61,088 nt of DNA from NCBI GenBank assembly GCA_022361455.1, contig JAKSAW010000084.1, positions 1 through 61,088 on the forward strand, read 5' to 3'. The translations under genes and the position numbers were made by a program. Shown here piece after piece: positions 18,513 to 29,975 of the stretch. The number at the start of each line of letters is the position of its first letter. Position 1 is the stretch's first letter. The notes under the pieces were generated by a model. That model did not search any database, was not told where the DNA came from, and was given only the letters and a program-made list of their open reading frames with translations. The stretch is from Pseudomonadales bacterium. GTDB lineage: Bacteria > Pseudomonadota > Gammaproteobacteria > Pseudomonadales > Ketobacteraceae.

Positions 18513-19613
18513 TTAAAAAGAGGCAAGTTCTGGAAAATCTGCTAGCTGTGATAGGGCTTGGGGTAACGCTTGGAAAGACCAGACATCATCGCCGATCTGC
18601 ACTATCAAACCTTTGCCATGTAAATATCGGAGCAGTGCAAAAACCTGCCCTACCACCAAAGATATTGTCCACGTTTTTTCAGACTTTGGCAGAATTGCTG
18701 CGATGCTTTCGTAAGCGGTTTTAGGCTCATCATTGAGAAATTTAAGCAGGCGAACTAAACGTTTACGATGAAACTGTACGATTTGATTGATACGTTTTTG
18801 TAGATCTGAAAATGGCATGCCATGACTGGGCATAAGCAGTTGCGCAGGAATGACTTTCAATTCAAGGAGCGAATCTAGATATAATTGCAGTGGATTTTCA
18901 TCACTACCCCACCACACGCTAATGTTTGGGAAGATACTGGGCAATATTTGGTCCCCAGTGATCATATAACCCTTATCGGCCTGATAAAAACAAACATTAC
19001 AAGGTGTGTGCCCATAACTGAAGAGCACCTGCCAAGTATCACCTGCCCACTCAAATCGCTGATTGCTTTCGATAGTATGAATCGGCGTATCTTCAAAATC
19101 ACTGGTGCCCATGCGGAAGCCTTTAAACATGGAGAGGATATTATTAAAGTGTTCCTCAGGTACTCCCCATTGGGCAAAAAATGCTGACATTTCATTTTCA
19201 TGTTTGCAACTACGACGCCATAGACGTTTTACCGCATCCTCTTCTGCTTCTGCCATCCACACCTGAGCATTGGTTTGCTGCCATAGCCATTCAGCTTTAC
19301 CGCTGTGATCCGGGTGAGTATGGGTCAGCATAATTTGTTTGATACCCCTACTGCCCAGCTCGCTGTCTAAAAAGCTTTTCCAAGCCGCTTCACAATCAGG
19401 ACCAATATGACCGCTATCAAACACCACAAAGCCGTCGTCATCTTCCAATAGATAGGTATGTACATGTCCGGGATGAAAAGACATCGGCATGCTAAGAATA
19501 TAAATCCGCTCAGCAATTTGAACTGGCTCACTTAAGCGCGGCTCGTTGAGAAAAATAGGAAATTTACTTTGAGTTGTCGAAGAGGACGATGAGCGTGTTG
19601 GCGGTTTTATCAA
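18513..19613 (-). CDS. MBL-fold metal-dependent hydrolase
   Basis: 366 residues with the metallo-beta-lactamase motif H-T-H-P-D-H at His98, His100, Asp102 and His103, a later metal His in FSYGHTPCNV and another near SHGMPF. The C-terminal ~90 residues look like a small winged-helix domain, as in the LACTB2/GloB-like branch. The substrate is unknown; thioesters and phosphodiesters are common in this fold. The only plausible start is a TTG (19613) preceded by GAGG at seven bases. It is followed by the hybrid kinase on the same strand. Confidence 0.85.
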   Translation of the reverse strand: MIKPPTRSSSSSTTQSKFPIFLNEPRLSEPVQIAERIYILSMPMSFHPGHVHTYLLEDDDGFVVFDSGHIGPDCEAAWKSFLDSELGSRGIKQIMLTHTHPDHSGKAEWLWQQTNAQVWMAEAEEDAVKRLWRRSCKHENEMSAFFAQWGVPEEHFNNILSMFKGFRMGTSDFEDTPIHTIESNQRFEWAGDTWQVLFSYGHTPCNVCFYQADKGYMITGDQILPSIFPNISVWWGSDENPLQLYLDSLLELKVIPAQLLMPSHGMPFSDLQKRINQIVQFHRKRLVRLLKFLNDEPKTAYESIAAILPKSEKTWTISLVVGQVFALLRYLHGKGLIVQIGDDVWSFQALPQALSQLADFPELASF

Positions 19614-19713
19614 AGCAGCGACCTCGCAATTGAGTTACTTATTTATATACCCCTGGGTAGGGTGCATCTCAATGGCAAAATCGCTACTTTATTTAGACGT
19701 TTTGGTCAGTGTA

Positions 19714-20097
19714 TTACTTCTCTTCTGGGCCGAAGTACTTAGAGATCACTTGAAACCAGGTTAAGTACGCCATATCGCCCTCGATTTTTAGCAGACCATC
19801 GCGTATCGCATAGATAAATACAGTTTTATCTTCTGGGCGTTCACCCATGGTCTTGATTAACTGCAATGCTTCTTTAGCGTTGTTAAAAACGAACGCCATG
19901 GTGGGATTATCATGCACTCTTGCTTTTGAACTGGTTTGACCCTCATCAAACGCATAGTAACGCTGTACTTTTTGATCCTTAGTTTTAAATTGCAGTACCA
20001 CTTTGTAGTCACCCATGGCCTTTTTAAATCCTTCGCTGTTCTTTGCTAAGGAATCAATACGCCACGCCAATATCCACAATAAAAATCGAAAAATCAT
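19714..20097 (-). CDS. SCP2 sterol-binding-domain-like protein
   Basis: 127 residues with an N-terminal hydrophobic/amphipathic segment (MIFRFLLWILAW) and then an SCP2-like alpha/beta fold: a strand with VVLQFKTKD, a middle part with PTMAFVFNNAKEALQLI and an end GLLKIEGDMAYLTWF. The family binds lipids, acyl-CoAs or sterols. A strong GGGGGAGAG site precedes the ATG. It may share a transcript with the MBL-fold hydrolase 100 bases downstream. Together with the epoxide hydrolase it hints at lipid metabolism here. Confidence 0.75.
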   Translation of the reverse strand: MIFRFLLWILAWRIDSLAKNSEGFKKAMGDYKVVLQFKTKDQKVQRYYAFDEGQTSSKARVHDNPTMAFVFNNAKEALQLIKTMGERPEDKTVFIYAIRDGLLKIEGDMAYLTWFQVISKYFGPEEK

Positions 20098-20257
20098 AGT
20101 CTCTCCCCCTATGAAGCTATCAACAAGCTCTGCCTATATAAACATTAGCCAGAATGGCTATTGTTCTTGGTAGCGCTTACCAAATGTTGCTGGTAGCAAG
20201 TAGCCGCAATCGCGCAATCAATAGTCGCTGTAAGTAGTTGCCATTCAGATTAGATAA

Positions 20258-20339
20258 GTATACGATGTATACCAAAAATAGCTAGCGTTAATCGCTGAAG
20301 AATAAAAACCATTGATAATCATTGGGTTACCTAGGTAAC
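20258..20339. promoter_or_regulatory. Two palindromes upstream of the epoxide hydrolase gene
   Basis: GTATAC-GAT-GTATAC at 20258-20272 is an inverted repeat with perfect 6-bp arms. GTTACCTAGGTAAC at 20326-20339 is a perfect 14-bp palindrome ending 30 bases before the start codon. Either could be an operator. The second is close enough to the start to lie in the leader or at the promoter. No regulator gene is adjacent. Confidence 0.4.
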
Positions 20340-20369
20340 TAGCAAATCATTTCAATGGCAGGAGGGAAC

Positions 20370-21416
20370 ATGACTGATTTTAACAAGCCCACCATGATTG
20401 CCACCAACGGCATTAACATGGCCATATATGAGGAAAAACCCGCTGCCGATGCACACCCTTTCCCCATTGTGTTGGTACACGGCATGCCTGAACTGGCTTA
20501 TTCTTGGCGACACCAAATGGAGCCATTAGCTCAAGCTGGCTTTCATGTCATCGCCCCAGATGTGCGCGGCGTTGGTCATACGGACTCCCCACCCAATAAA
20601 GAAGACTATAAGCTTGAGAATCGCTTAAAGGATCTATGCGGTATTCTTGATCACTATGGGTATGAAAAGGCGATTTTTGTAGGCCACGATTTCGGTGGCG
20701 CTATTATTTGGGGCATGGGTCTATACCATCCTGATCGTGTAGCAGGATTGATATCCATGAATTCACCCTTCTTGGATATGCCAATCAATCCTGTAGAGTT
20801 GTACGCGATTCTCTACGGACCAAAAAATTACTTTGCTTATTTCCAAACTCAGGAATGTGAAGATAAATTCAACAGTGATCCTGCCCGTACTTTCCGCTTT
20901 TATATGCGCAAAGACGTTGGCGAAGGCACCAACCTTTCACGCAATAAACGCCACGATCCAGAAAGCATGTCCCATGTACATTGGATACATGATGATGAAA
21001 GCACCTGGCCCGGCGTTTTGGTGGAATCCGAAGAAGATATTAATTTTTACGCCGAGTCTTATAAGAAACATGGATTCGGCCCAGCGCTGAACTGGTACCG
21101 CTGCCTGCCTTATGACTTTGAATATCAGAAAAATGCCTTTCCCAATGGTCTACCCAAGATCAAGCAACCAGTGCTGGCCGTTGGTGGTGAGGTAGATTTT
21201 ATCGCATCCCATGTGTTCTACGATAACTTAGGGGACTACTGCGAGGACTGGGAAAAAACCGTTATTCCGGCCTGTGGACACTGGTCTCAACAAGAGAAAC
21301 CTGAAGAGGTTAACCGCACACTCATTGGCTGGCTCAAAAAGCGTTTCCCCATCAGCGCCAATCCCACTTCCGCTAATCAAAAGAAGATTGAAAACACAGA
21401 AGCCAGCGTTGCCTAA
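20370..21416 (+). CDS. Epoxide hydrolase-like alpha/beta hydrolase
   Basis: 348 residues. Motifs match epoxide hydrolases rather than esterases: HGMPE (37-41) for the HGxP oxyanion turn, and GHDFGG with Asp107 as nucleophile instead of Ser. The acid is probably the Asp in VDFIASH and the base the His in ACGHWSQQE. It would open an epoxide to a diol in the cytoplasm. An earlier in-frame ATG exists at 20355, but AGGAGG sits correctly before the ATG at 20370. An intrinsic terminator follows the gene, so it is probably monocistronic. Confidence 0.9.
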   Translation: MTDFNKPTMIATNGINMAIYEEKPAADAHPFPIVLVHGMPELAYSWRHQMEPLAQAGFHVIAPDVRGVGHTDSPPNKEDYKLENRLKDLCGILDHYGYEKAIFVGHDFGGAIIWGMGLYHPDRVAGLISMNSPFLDMPINPVELYAILYGPKNYFAYFQTQECEDKFNSDPARTFRFYMRKDVGEGTNLSRNKRHDPESMSHVHWIHDDESTWPGVLVESEEDINFYAESYKKHGFGPALNWYRCLPYDFEYQKNAFPNGLPKIKQPVLAVGGEVDFIASHVFYDNLGDYCEDWEKTVIPACGHWSQQEKPEEVNRTLIGWLKKRFPISANPTSANQKKIENTEASVA

Positions 21417-21451
21417 CCTCTAAACAGATCTAGACATTAGTTCGATTTCTC

Positions 21452-21487
21452 AAAAGCCCGATTGTTCCATACACGGGCTTTTGTTTT
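21452..21487 (+). terminator. Intrinsic terminator after the epoxide hydrolase gene
   Basis: AAAAGCCCG (21452-21460) pairs with CGGGCTTTT (21474-21482) over a 13-base loop, with more T after it. The A-run on the left makes it potentially bidirectional. Confidence 0.85.
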
Positions 21488-21564
21488 AGCTTGCATATCT
21501 TTGCTAAGTTTCTATGCTGGCAGTTAAATTGCCAGTATCTCTAGATTGTTAGGAGCTCGATCTT

Positions 21565-22647
21565 ATGTTGCATCATGCAGTTGCAACCCGTGCCATCGTA
21601 TTCTTTTTAACCTGCCTAGTATGCTCTACATCAGTGCAAGCGGAAGGAAAAAAACCAAAAAAAGAACGACCACCCACTAGTGTGATCGCTGGCTTCCCCA
21701 TGAGTGAAATGGTGTCCGATAATATCGAGGCGCTAGGCACTTTAAACGCCAATGAATCAGTCAATATCACCGTGCACCTGGCAGAGATCGTAAGCAAGAT
21801 TCATTTTGAAGAAGGTCAACGGGTCACCAAGGGTGAAGTCTTGATTGAAATGGAAAATGCTGAAGAACAAGCTCAATTGCGTGAAGCAAAATACACTCTT
21901 GAAGAAGCACGAAGCCAGCGAGATCGAATCAAGGCCATTGCCAAGCGTGGTGATGCATCCCAATCACTGCTCGACGAACGTCAAAGAGAATACAATGTTG
22001 CCAATGCTCGCCTTGCCGCGTTGCAATCGCGCTTAGATGACCGCTTAGTAAAAGCACCTTTTACGGGTTTGGTTGGGCTAAGACATATCAGCCCTGGCGC
22101 ATACTTGGCACCAGGTGATGTGATCACCACGCTAATTGATGATGCGGCAATGAAATTGGATTTTAGTGTACCCTCCATCTACCTTGCTGAACTCGAGAAA
22201 GGCATGGCCATTACTGCAAAAACACCCGCATTTGCGGACAAACCATTTGCAGGAAATATTAGCAGCATTGATAACCGCATTGATCCAGTTTCGCGCTCGG
22301 TAAAGGTTCGAGCGATCCTGCCAAATCCCGATGGCTTGCTGAAACCAGGTTTGTTAATGGAAGTCGCACTGAAGACCAATCCCCGACAAACCTTAACGAT
22401 TCCAGAAGAAGCCCTAGTACCCAAAGCGCGTGAATACTTCGTTGCCGTTATTACCGAGCAAGATGGCAAAACAACCGCGTCCCAAGTTGCAGTCGCTATT
22501 GGTTCGCGATGGAAGGGGAAAGTCGAAATCTTATCAGGATTATCTGAAGACGATCGTATCGTGTTAGAAGGCGCAGACAAAATCAGACCTAACAGCAATA
22601 TCAAAATCCTTTCATCTATCCGCAAGCCATCCCAAGGGGCAAACTAA
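21565..22647 (+). CDS. RND efflux pump periplasmic adaptor (MFP/HlyD family)
   Basis: 360 residues: a signal peptide (about 1-26, cut after VQA), then the adaptor plan of barrel-sandwich/lipoyl halves (VSKIHFEEGQRVTKGEVL and VKAPFTGLVGLRHISPGAYL) flanking an alpha-helical hairpin (about 95-155), a beta-barrel domain and a membrane-proximal domain. It links an inner-membrane RND pump to an outer-membrane channel. The start follows AGGAG. Its stop overlaps the pump's ATG by one base (TAATG). No TolC-type channel gene is in the window. Confidence 0.93.
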   Translation: MLHHAVATRAIVFFLTCLVCSTSVQAEGKKPKKERPPTSVIAGFPMSEMVSDNIEALGTLNANESVNITVHLAEIVSKIHFEEGQRVTKGEVLIEMENAEEQAQLREAKYTLEEARSQRDRIKAIAKRGDASQSLLDERQREYNVANARLAALQSRLDDRLVKAPFTGLVGLRHISPGAYLAPGDVITTLIDDAAMKLDFSVPSIYLAELEKGMAITAKTPAFADKPFAGNISSIDNRIDPVSRSVKVRAILPNPDGLLKPGLLMEVALKTNPRQTLTIPEEALVPKAREYFVAVITEQDGKTTASQVAVAIGSRWKGKVEILSGLSEDDRIVLEGADKIRPNSNIKILSSIRKPSQGAN

Positions 22648-25600
22648 TGCTGCTGTCAGATGTATCGGTTAAGCGACCTGTCTTTGCGTCTGTTATTTCA
22701 CTGATTCTGATTGCTTTTGGCCTAGTGGCTTTTGATCGCCTGCCCCTACGTGAGTATCCGCAAATTGATCCGCCGATCGTAACTGTTTCCACGGGCTACC
22801 CCGGCGCCGCAGCAAACGTGGTGGAAACCCGTATCACTAAAATCATTGAAGATCGCATTGCAGGTGTTGAGGGCATTCGACATGTATCGTCGGTGAGTAG
22901 AGATGGCAATTCCAGCATCAGTATTGAGTTTGATATTTCCCGCGATATCGACGCCGCTGCCAATGATGTGCGCGATCGCGTAGCAGGCATTTCAAATAAT
23001 CTACCTGAAGAAGCTGATCCTCCTGAAGTACAAAAATCCACTGGCGACGACAACGTTATTATGTGGCTTAACCTAGTGGGCGAAGGCATGAATATGGCGG
23101 AACTCACAGATTATGCTGAGCGCTATTTAATAGATCGCTTTTCAGTGTTAGATGGTGTTGCTCGTATTCGTATTGGTGGTGCGCAACGCTATGCCATGCG
23201 CGTATGGCTGGACCGAAACTTAATGGCCGCCCGAGGTTTAACCGCTAACGATATAGAGTCAGCATTAAGATCAGAGAATGTTGAGCTACCTGCAGGTGCT
23301 ATTGAAAGTAAAAATCGCTTATTCACTGTTAGGGTACAACGTTCGTTTCGCTCCGCGGAGGATTTTGCCAATCTAGTGATTGCTCGCGGTGATGATGATT
23401 ACTTAGTGCGACTGGGTGATGTTGCGCGCGTTGAAAAAGGCACCGAAGAAGAACGCAACCTGTTTCGCGGTAATGGTATTCCTCAAGTTGGCATTGGCAT
23501 TATCAAGCAATCCACCGCCAACACCATCGAGGTTACCCGACTTGCAAAAATAGAGCGTGATCGAGTGAATGCCACCCTTCCCGATCATATGGAATTAAAG
23601 CAAAGTTATGACTCTTCGATTTTCGTTGAAGGAGCCATTGAGCAAGTTTATCTAACGTTAGCGATTGCCATTGGACTGGTCATTTTTACGATCTATTTAT
23701 TTTTAGGCAGTGCCCGCGCCATGATAGTACCAGCGGTAACGGTACCGGTTTCTATTATTGCCACGGCCATAGCATTATTAATCTTGGGCTTTTCCGTTAA
23801 CCTTTTAACATTACTAGCGCTGGTGCTTGCGATCGGCCTCGTGGTCGATGATGCGATCGTTGTGTTAGAAAACATTGTGCGTCGCATGCAAGAATATAAC
23901 GAACCACCACTACTAGCTGCTTACAGAGGCGCCAAACAAGTCGGCTTTGCTGTTATCGCCACCACATTAGTGCTAGTTGCTGTGTTTGTTCCCATTGCCT
24001 TTTTACAGGGTGATATTGGTCGATTGTTTTCTGAGTTCGCTCTAACCATGACCGCTGCCGTATGCTTTTCATCTCTAATCGCACTTACTCTTTCGCCAAT
24101 GCTGGCTTCAAAGCTGTTAAAACAAGATGCGAATCCTAGCTTTGTGGTGCGCGGTATCGACGCTGGCTTTAGCTGGCTGCGATCTGGTTACACCCATGCT
24201 ATTAAGTTCTGCTTGAAATGGCCGTTGTTAGTCGTGGTTGTGTTTTTAGGTCTATTGGCGTCGAGTTATTTACTGTTTAAGGAAGTACCATCGGAATATG
24301 CACCCAAAGAGGATCGCGGCGCATTCTTTATCATGGTTACTGGCCCACAAGGGGCGACCTATGAATACATGGAAAAGTACATGACGGAAATCGAAAGTCG
24401 CATGATGCCCTATGTAGAATCAGAGGAAATCATTCGCCTTTTAGTGCGATCACCCATTGGTTTTGGCAATGTCGAAAACTTCAATCGCGCCGCTATCATT
24501 GTTTTGCTCAACACCTGGGAAAATCGCCGCAATGCATTCACGATCATGAATGAGATTCGAGGCAAGCTGAGTGATTTACCCGGTATTCGCGCTTTCCCAA
24601 TTATGCGTCAGGGTTTCGGTGGCCGTGTACAAAAGCCGGTACAATTTGTTATTGGTGGCGGAACCTATGAACAGCTAGCTCAGTGGCGTGACACCTTGAT
24701 GGAAAAAATTAACGCCGACAATCCAGGCTTAGTGGGCATGGATTGGGATTACAAAGAAACCCAACCGCAATTAAAAGTACATATTGATTACAATCGTGCT
24801 GCAGATTTAGGGGTATCTATTAGCAACATCGGTAGAACTCTGGAGACCATGCTGGGTTCACGAAGAGTCACCACTTATATCGATCAAGGTGAAGAATACG
24901 ACGTCATTCTAGAAGGCGAACGTAACGAACAACGCACACCCACCAGTTTGCAAAACATCTATGTTAAGTCTCAAAAGTTAGATCAACTAGTACCACTATC
25001 GCAGTTTGTTAGCCTTGAAGAGTTTGCCGATTCTAATGCACTTAACCGCTACAACCGCGTACGCGCGCTAACGTTGTCAGCTAACTTAGATGAAAATCTA
25101 CAATTGGGCGATGCTCTAACATTTCTAGAGCAACAGGTGCGCACTCACCTGCCTAGCGATGTGATTATTGATTACAAAGGCCAGTCTCGAGACTTTAAAT
25201 ACTCGGGGGATAGTGTGATCTTTATCTTTGTACTGGGATTATTGGTTACCTTCCTGGTACTAGCCGCGCAGTTCGAAAGCTATGTGCATCCATTTATTAT
25301 TATGTTGACCGTTCCATTGGCTATGGCCGGCGGTTTAATGGGTTTGTATATCACGGATAGCACGCTCAACATCTACTCCCAGATTGGATTAATCATGTTG
25401 GTAGGCCTGGCCGCAAAAAACGGTATTTTAATCGTGGAGTTCGCAAATCAGCTGCGCGATGAGGGCATGCATTTTAAAGAAGCGATTCTCGAATCAACTC
25501 AAGTTCGCTTCCGTCCAATCGTGATTACCGGCATTACTACTGCCGCCGGATCAGTGCCACTAATCCTATCCAGTGGCGCTGGCGCTGAAACTCGAATGGT

Positions 25601-25760
25601 AATCGGCGTCGTGGTTTTAGCAGGCACACTAGCAGCCACCCTGTTTACCTTATTTGTGGTGCCAGTTGCCTATGAGCTGTTGGCAAGGAAAACTGGATCA
25701 CCTGGTGACACTGCTCGAATATTATCCAAACTGGAAAAGGATAATCCTGATAACCACTGA
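22647..25760 (+). CDS. RND multidrug/solvent efflux transporter (HAE1, AcrB/MexF-like)
   Basis: 1037 residues, the usual AcrB-like length. It has twelve membrane segments (one near the N-terminus, six in the middle, five at the end) and two large periplasmic porter/docking domains. The proton-relay residues are visible: the Asp-Asp pair in IGLVVDDAIVVLENI and the Lys in LVGLAAKNGILIVEFA. It expels hydrophobic compounds by proton antiport together with the upstream adaptor, using an outer-membrane channel encoded elsewhere. Substrates cannot be told from sequence. The short C-terminal tail is polar and ordinary. Confidence 0.95.
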   Translation: MLLSDVSVKRPVFASVISLILIAFGLVAFDRLPLREYPQIDPPIVTVSTGYPGAAANVVETRITKIIEDRIAGVEGIRHVSSVSRDGNSSISIEFDISRDIDAAANDVRDRVAGISNNLPEEADPPEVQKSTGDDNVIMWLNLVGEGMNMAELTDYAERYLIDRFSVLDGVARIRIGGAQRYAMRVWLDRNLMAARGLTANDIESALRSENVELPAGAIESKNRLFTVRVQRSFRSAEDFANLVIARGDDDYLVRLGDVARVEKGTEEERNLFRGNGIPQVGIGIIKQSTANTIEVTRLAKIERDRVNATLPDHMELKQSYDSSIFVEGAIEQVYLTLAIAIGLVIFTIYLFLGSARAMIVPAVTVPVSIIATAIALLILGFSVNLLTLLALVLAIGLVVDDAIVVLENIVRRMQEYNEPPLLAAYRGAKQVGFAVIATTLVLVAVFVPIAFLQGDIGRLFSEFALTMTAAVCFSSLIALTLSPMLASKLLKQDANPSFVVRGIDAGFSWLRSGYTHAIKFCLKWPLLVVVVFLGLLASSYLLFKEVPSEYAPKEDRGAFFIMVTGPQGATYEYMEKYMTEIESRMMPYVESEEIIRLLVRSPIGFGNVENFNRAAIIVLLNTWENRRNAFTIMNEIRGKLSDLPGIRAFPIMRQGFGGRVQKPVQFVIGGGTYEQLAQWRDTLMEKINADNPGLVGMDWDYKETQPQLKVHIDYNRAADLGVSISNIGRTLETMLGSRRVTTYIDQGEEYDVILEGERNEQRTPTSLQNIYVKSQKLDQLVPLSQFVSLEEFADSNALNRYNRVRALTLSANLDENLQLGDALTFLEQQVRTHLPSDVIIDYKGQSRDFKYSGDSVIFIFVLGLLVTFLVLAAQFESYVHPFIIMLTVPLAMAGGLMGLYITDSTLNIYSQIGLIMLVGLAAKNGILIVEFANQLRDEGMHFKEAILESTQVRFRPIVITGITTAAGSVPLILSSGAGAETRMVIGVVVLAGTLAATLFTLFVVPVAYELLARKTGSPGDTARILSKLEKDNPDNH

Positions 25761-25899
25761 TAACTATAAAACGGGCCAATGCAGAGGGAATCATTCGGCA
25801 GCATCGAAATCTTTTGTCTATTATTCATGCGTAAGGAGCAAAAACCCGCAGAATCAGGTCGTTAAATACCAAGTTCAAACGCCCGCTTGAGGAATTTTC

Positions 25900-25908
25900 T
25901 GGTAGAAT
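25900..25908 (+). promoter_or_regulatory. Extended -10 promoter upstream of icd
   Basis: TGGTAGAAT is a good extended -10 element, followed by a GC-rich discriminator (ACGCGCC). It would start transcription near 25915 and give a leader of about 95 bases before icd. No good -35 lies at the right distance, which is common for extended -10 promoters. Confidence 0.45.
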
Positions 25909-25951
25909 ACGCGCCACTAATTTTACATATCAAGCGCCTTGGAAAGAGTAA

Positions 25952-28228
<2,277 letters not shown>

Positions 28229-28251
28229 TTGACACTTAAGTCGTAGTAAAT

Positions 28252-28288
28252 AAAAAAGCGGAAGAGCCAACACTCTTCCGCTTTTTTT
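28252..28288 (+). terminator. Strong intrinsic terminator after icd
   Basis: A perfect 9-bp GC-rich stem (GCGGAAGAG 28258-28266 with CTCTTCCGC 28273-28281) and a 6-base loop are flanked by six A on the left and seven T on the right. It can act on both strands. Confidence 0.95.
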
Positions 28289-28400
28289 GTGGCTTGGTAT
28301 TTATATGGCGTTGTACATGGCCAATTCCTGATTGTTAGTTTTCCCTGCGTTCAATAACAATTGTTGGCATTCCAAAGCGGATACAACTATTCTGCTTTCT

Positions 28401-28802
28401 ATGATCGACTTTAATGAAATTTTCAATAACAGCTTTGAAAGAGTCCATAAAAACTCTAGGGATTTCTATATAGATTTCTACAGAGAGTTTGTGGCTAGTT
28501 CTCCAGTCATTAGAGATATGTTTTCTAACGTCGACATGGAGGAACAACAATCGATGCTGCAAGATTCAATGTTACATCTTGTGTCTTTCCTAGCGACGAA
28601 ACAGTCAGATGCTTATTTAGAAGATCTCGCGGCTTCGCACCTTAAAGCCCATAAAGTCACCAGAGAAATGTACGACTGGTGGTTGGATGCAATGTTAACC
28701 ACAGTACAGCGTCACGATACTAAGTTTAATCATCATGTAGAAGTTGCATGGCGCATAGCTCTAGCACCGGGGATCGCGTTTATGAAGTATTATCGGGATT
28801 AA
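28401..28802 (+). CDS. Single-domain globin (flavohaemoglobin-like)
   Basis: 133 residues spanning one globin domain. Visible markers are the helix A/B pattern SFERVHKNSRDFYIDFYREF, the MF...D turn, the probable proximal haem His within LAASHLKAHKVTREMYDWW, and the G/H-helix ending HVEVAWRIALAPGIAFMKYY. Relatives bind O2 or NO; no reductase domain is attached. The frame is open from a TTG at 28332, but those 23 residues do not look like globin, and the ATG at 28401 starts at helix A. No strong ribosome site is seen before it. Confidence 0.8.
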   Translation: MIDFNEIFNNSFERVHKNSRDFYIDFYREFVASSPVIRDMFSNVDMEEQQSMLQDSMLHLVSFLATKQSDAYLEDLAASHLKAHKVTREMYDWWLDAMLTTVQRHDTKFNHHVEVAWRIALAPGIAFMKYYRD

Positions 28803-28955
28803 GAAATTAAAGCCGACCTGCTTTACCCCAACTCTAGATGAACCTCTCATAATAAATCTGTTAGTTTACAATCCATTATGGCATTCTTTTGGATCCAAGC
28901 TCGCCCCCTAACAAAAATCCACCATTTCAAGTAAACACAAAAGCTAGAGAGCAAT

Positions 28956-29975
28956 ATGTTGGCCAACCACCTAAATGATTCATGCTTCGCTATAAGTGAC
29001 GTGACCACATGTGACTTTTCAGACTTAGATTTATTAACGAACAGCGGTGTAATGAATCGAATTGGTAAGGAGCCCAATGACAGGCTATTAAAGTTCATAG
29101 AAAGCGGCATGGGCATTCAGCAACGCTATTGGTGCACAGAGAAACAAAATGCCTATACATTGGCACATAGCGCCTTAAGCCAGCTAGTTAAACGCAATGA
29201 AACTATATTAGAGAACGCTGATTTCGTGATCTATGCCGGCATATCTAACCCCTTCCCCGTTACCACGCTGAGCGCTCGATTGGCTGGAGAACTAGGATTT
29301 AAGAATGCCAGTTGCTGGGATATAAAAAGCGGATGCTCAACTGCTCTGCTTGCTATGCAGCAGGCCATAAGTTTACTAAAAGCCGGGGCGACCAATGGAG
29401 TTATCGTAGCCTCAGAAAACCTTTCAAGATTTAGCAATCCTGATATCTTACAGATGGCTATGGCCATTGGCGACGGCGCTGTTGCACTTCATATTACTAA
29501 TGAAAAACAATGGCAAGTTAAGAGCTGCACCCATGGCACAGATTCGACATACAGCAGCTATATGAGGGTTAACGGAGAGTTCCCCATAATTCCCACCGAC
29601 TATGATCAATCTAATTACTATTTCTCCTTCAGCAATAAACCTGAAGGTATCGAGAAACTATCGTTCTATTGGCAATCTTCGTTGGACGAATTACTGAAAT
29701 CTGCAAATATTAAGGGAGAAGACATTAGCCATTATGTAGCACACCAGGTCGACGAAAGTAAAAACAAGGCAATATCACAATCAGCAAACATACCGACAAA
29801 CAATGTTGCACTTAATTTCTCTCACTTCGGCAATATGGGCTGTCCTACTATCTTTATTAATTACAAAAACTGGATAGAGAAGCCATCAACAAGCTTTAAG
29901 AAGAATGACTACCTTGTTTTTCATGCAGTTGGGGGTGGAATATCTTGGGCTGGTATTTGTGCACAACATTTGTAG
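28956..29975 (+). CDS. KAS III-like ketosynthase (thiolase fold), divergent
   Basis: 339 residues of beta-ketoacyl-ACP synthase III type. The triad is readable as Cys127 (IKSGCSTALLAM), His263 (YVAHQVDE) and Asn293 (FSHFGNMG). A family Gly-rich end is present (AVGGGISWAG). It diverges from housekeeping FabH at many positions, as in secondary-metabolism KAS III enzymes. It would condense an acyl thioester with a malonyl unit or transfer an acyl group. The start ATG is preceded only by a weak AGAGAG. Its last 80 bases overlap the 3' end of the convergent carboxyltransferase gene. Confidence 0.88.
   Translation: MLANHLNDSCFAISDVTTCDFSDLDLLTNSGVMNRIGKEPNDRLLKFIESGMGIQQRYWCTEKQNAYTLAHSALSQLVKRNETILENADFVIYAGISNPFPVTTLSARLAGELGFKNASCWDIKSGCSTALLAMQQAISLLKAGATNGVIVASENLSRFSNPDILQMAMAIGDGAVALHITNEKQWQVKSCTHGTDSTYSSYMRVNGEFPIIPTDYDQSNYYFSFSNKPEGIEKLSFYWQSSLDELLKSANIKGEDISHYVAHQVDESKNKAISQSANIPTNNVALNFSHFGNMGCPTIFINYKNWIEKPSTSFKKNDYLVFHAVGGGISWAGICAQHL

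Noticed and set aside
25887..25908. TTGAGG as -35 for the icd promoter
   Set aside because: The spacer to TAGAAT is only ten bases; the extended -10 reading explains the site better.
28332..28400. N-terminal extension of the globin from a TTG codon
   Set aside because: The extra residues do not resemble globin helix A, and the ATG at 28401 starts exactly at the domain.
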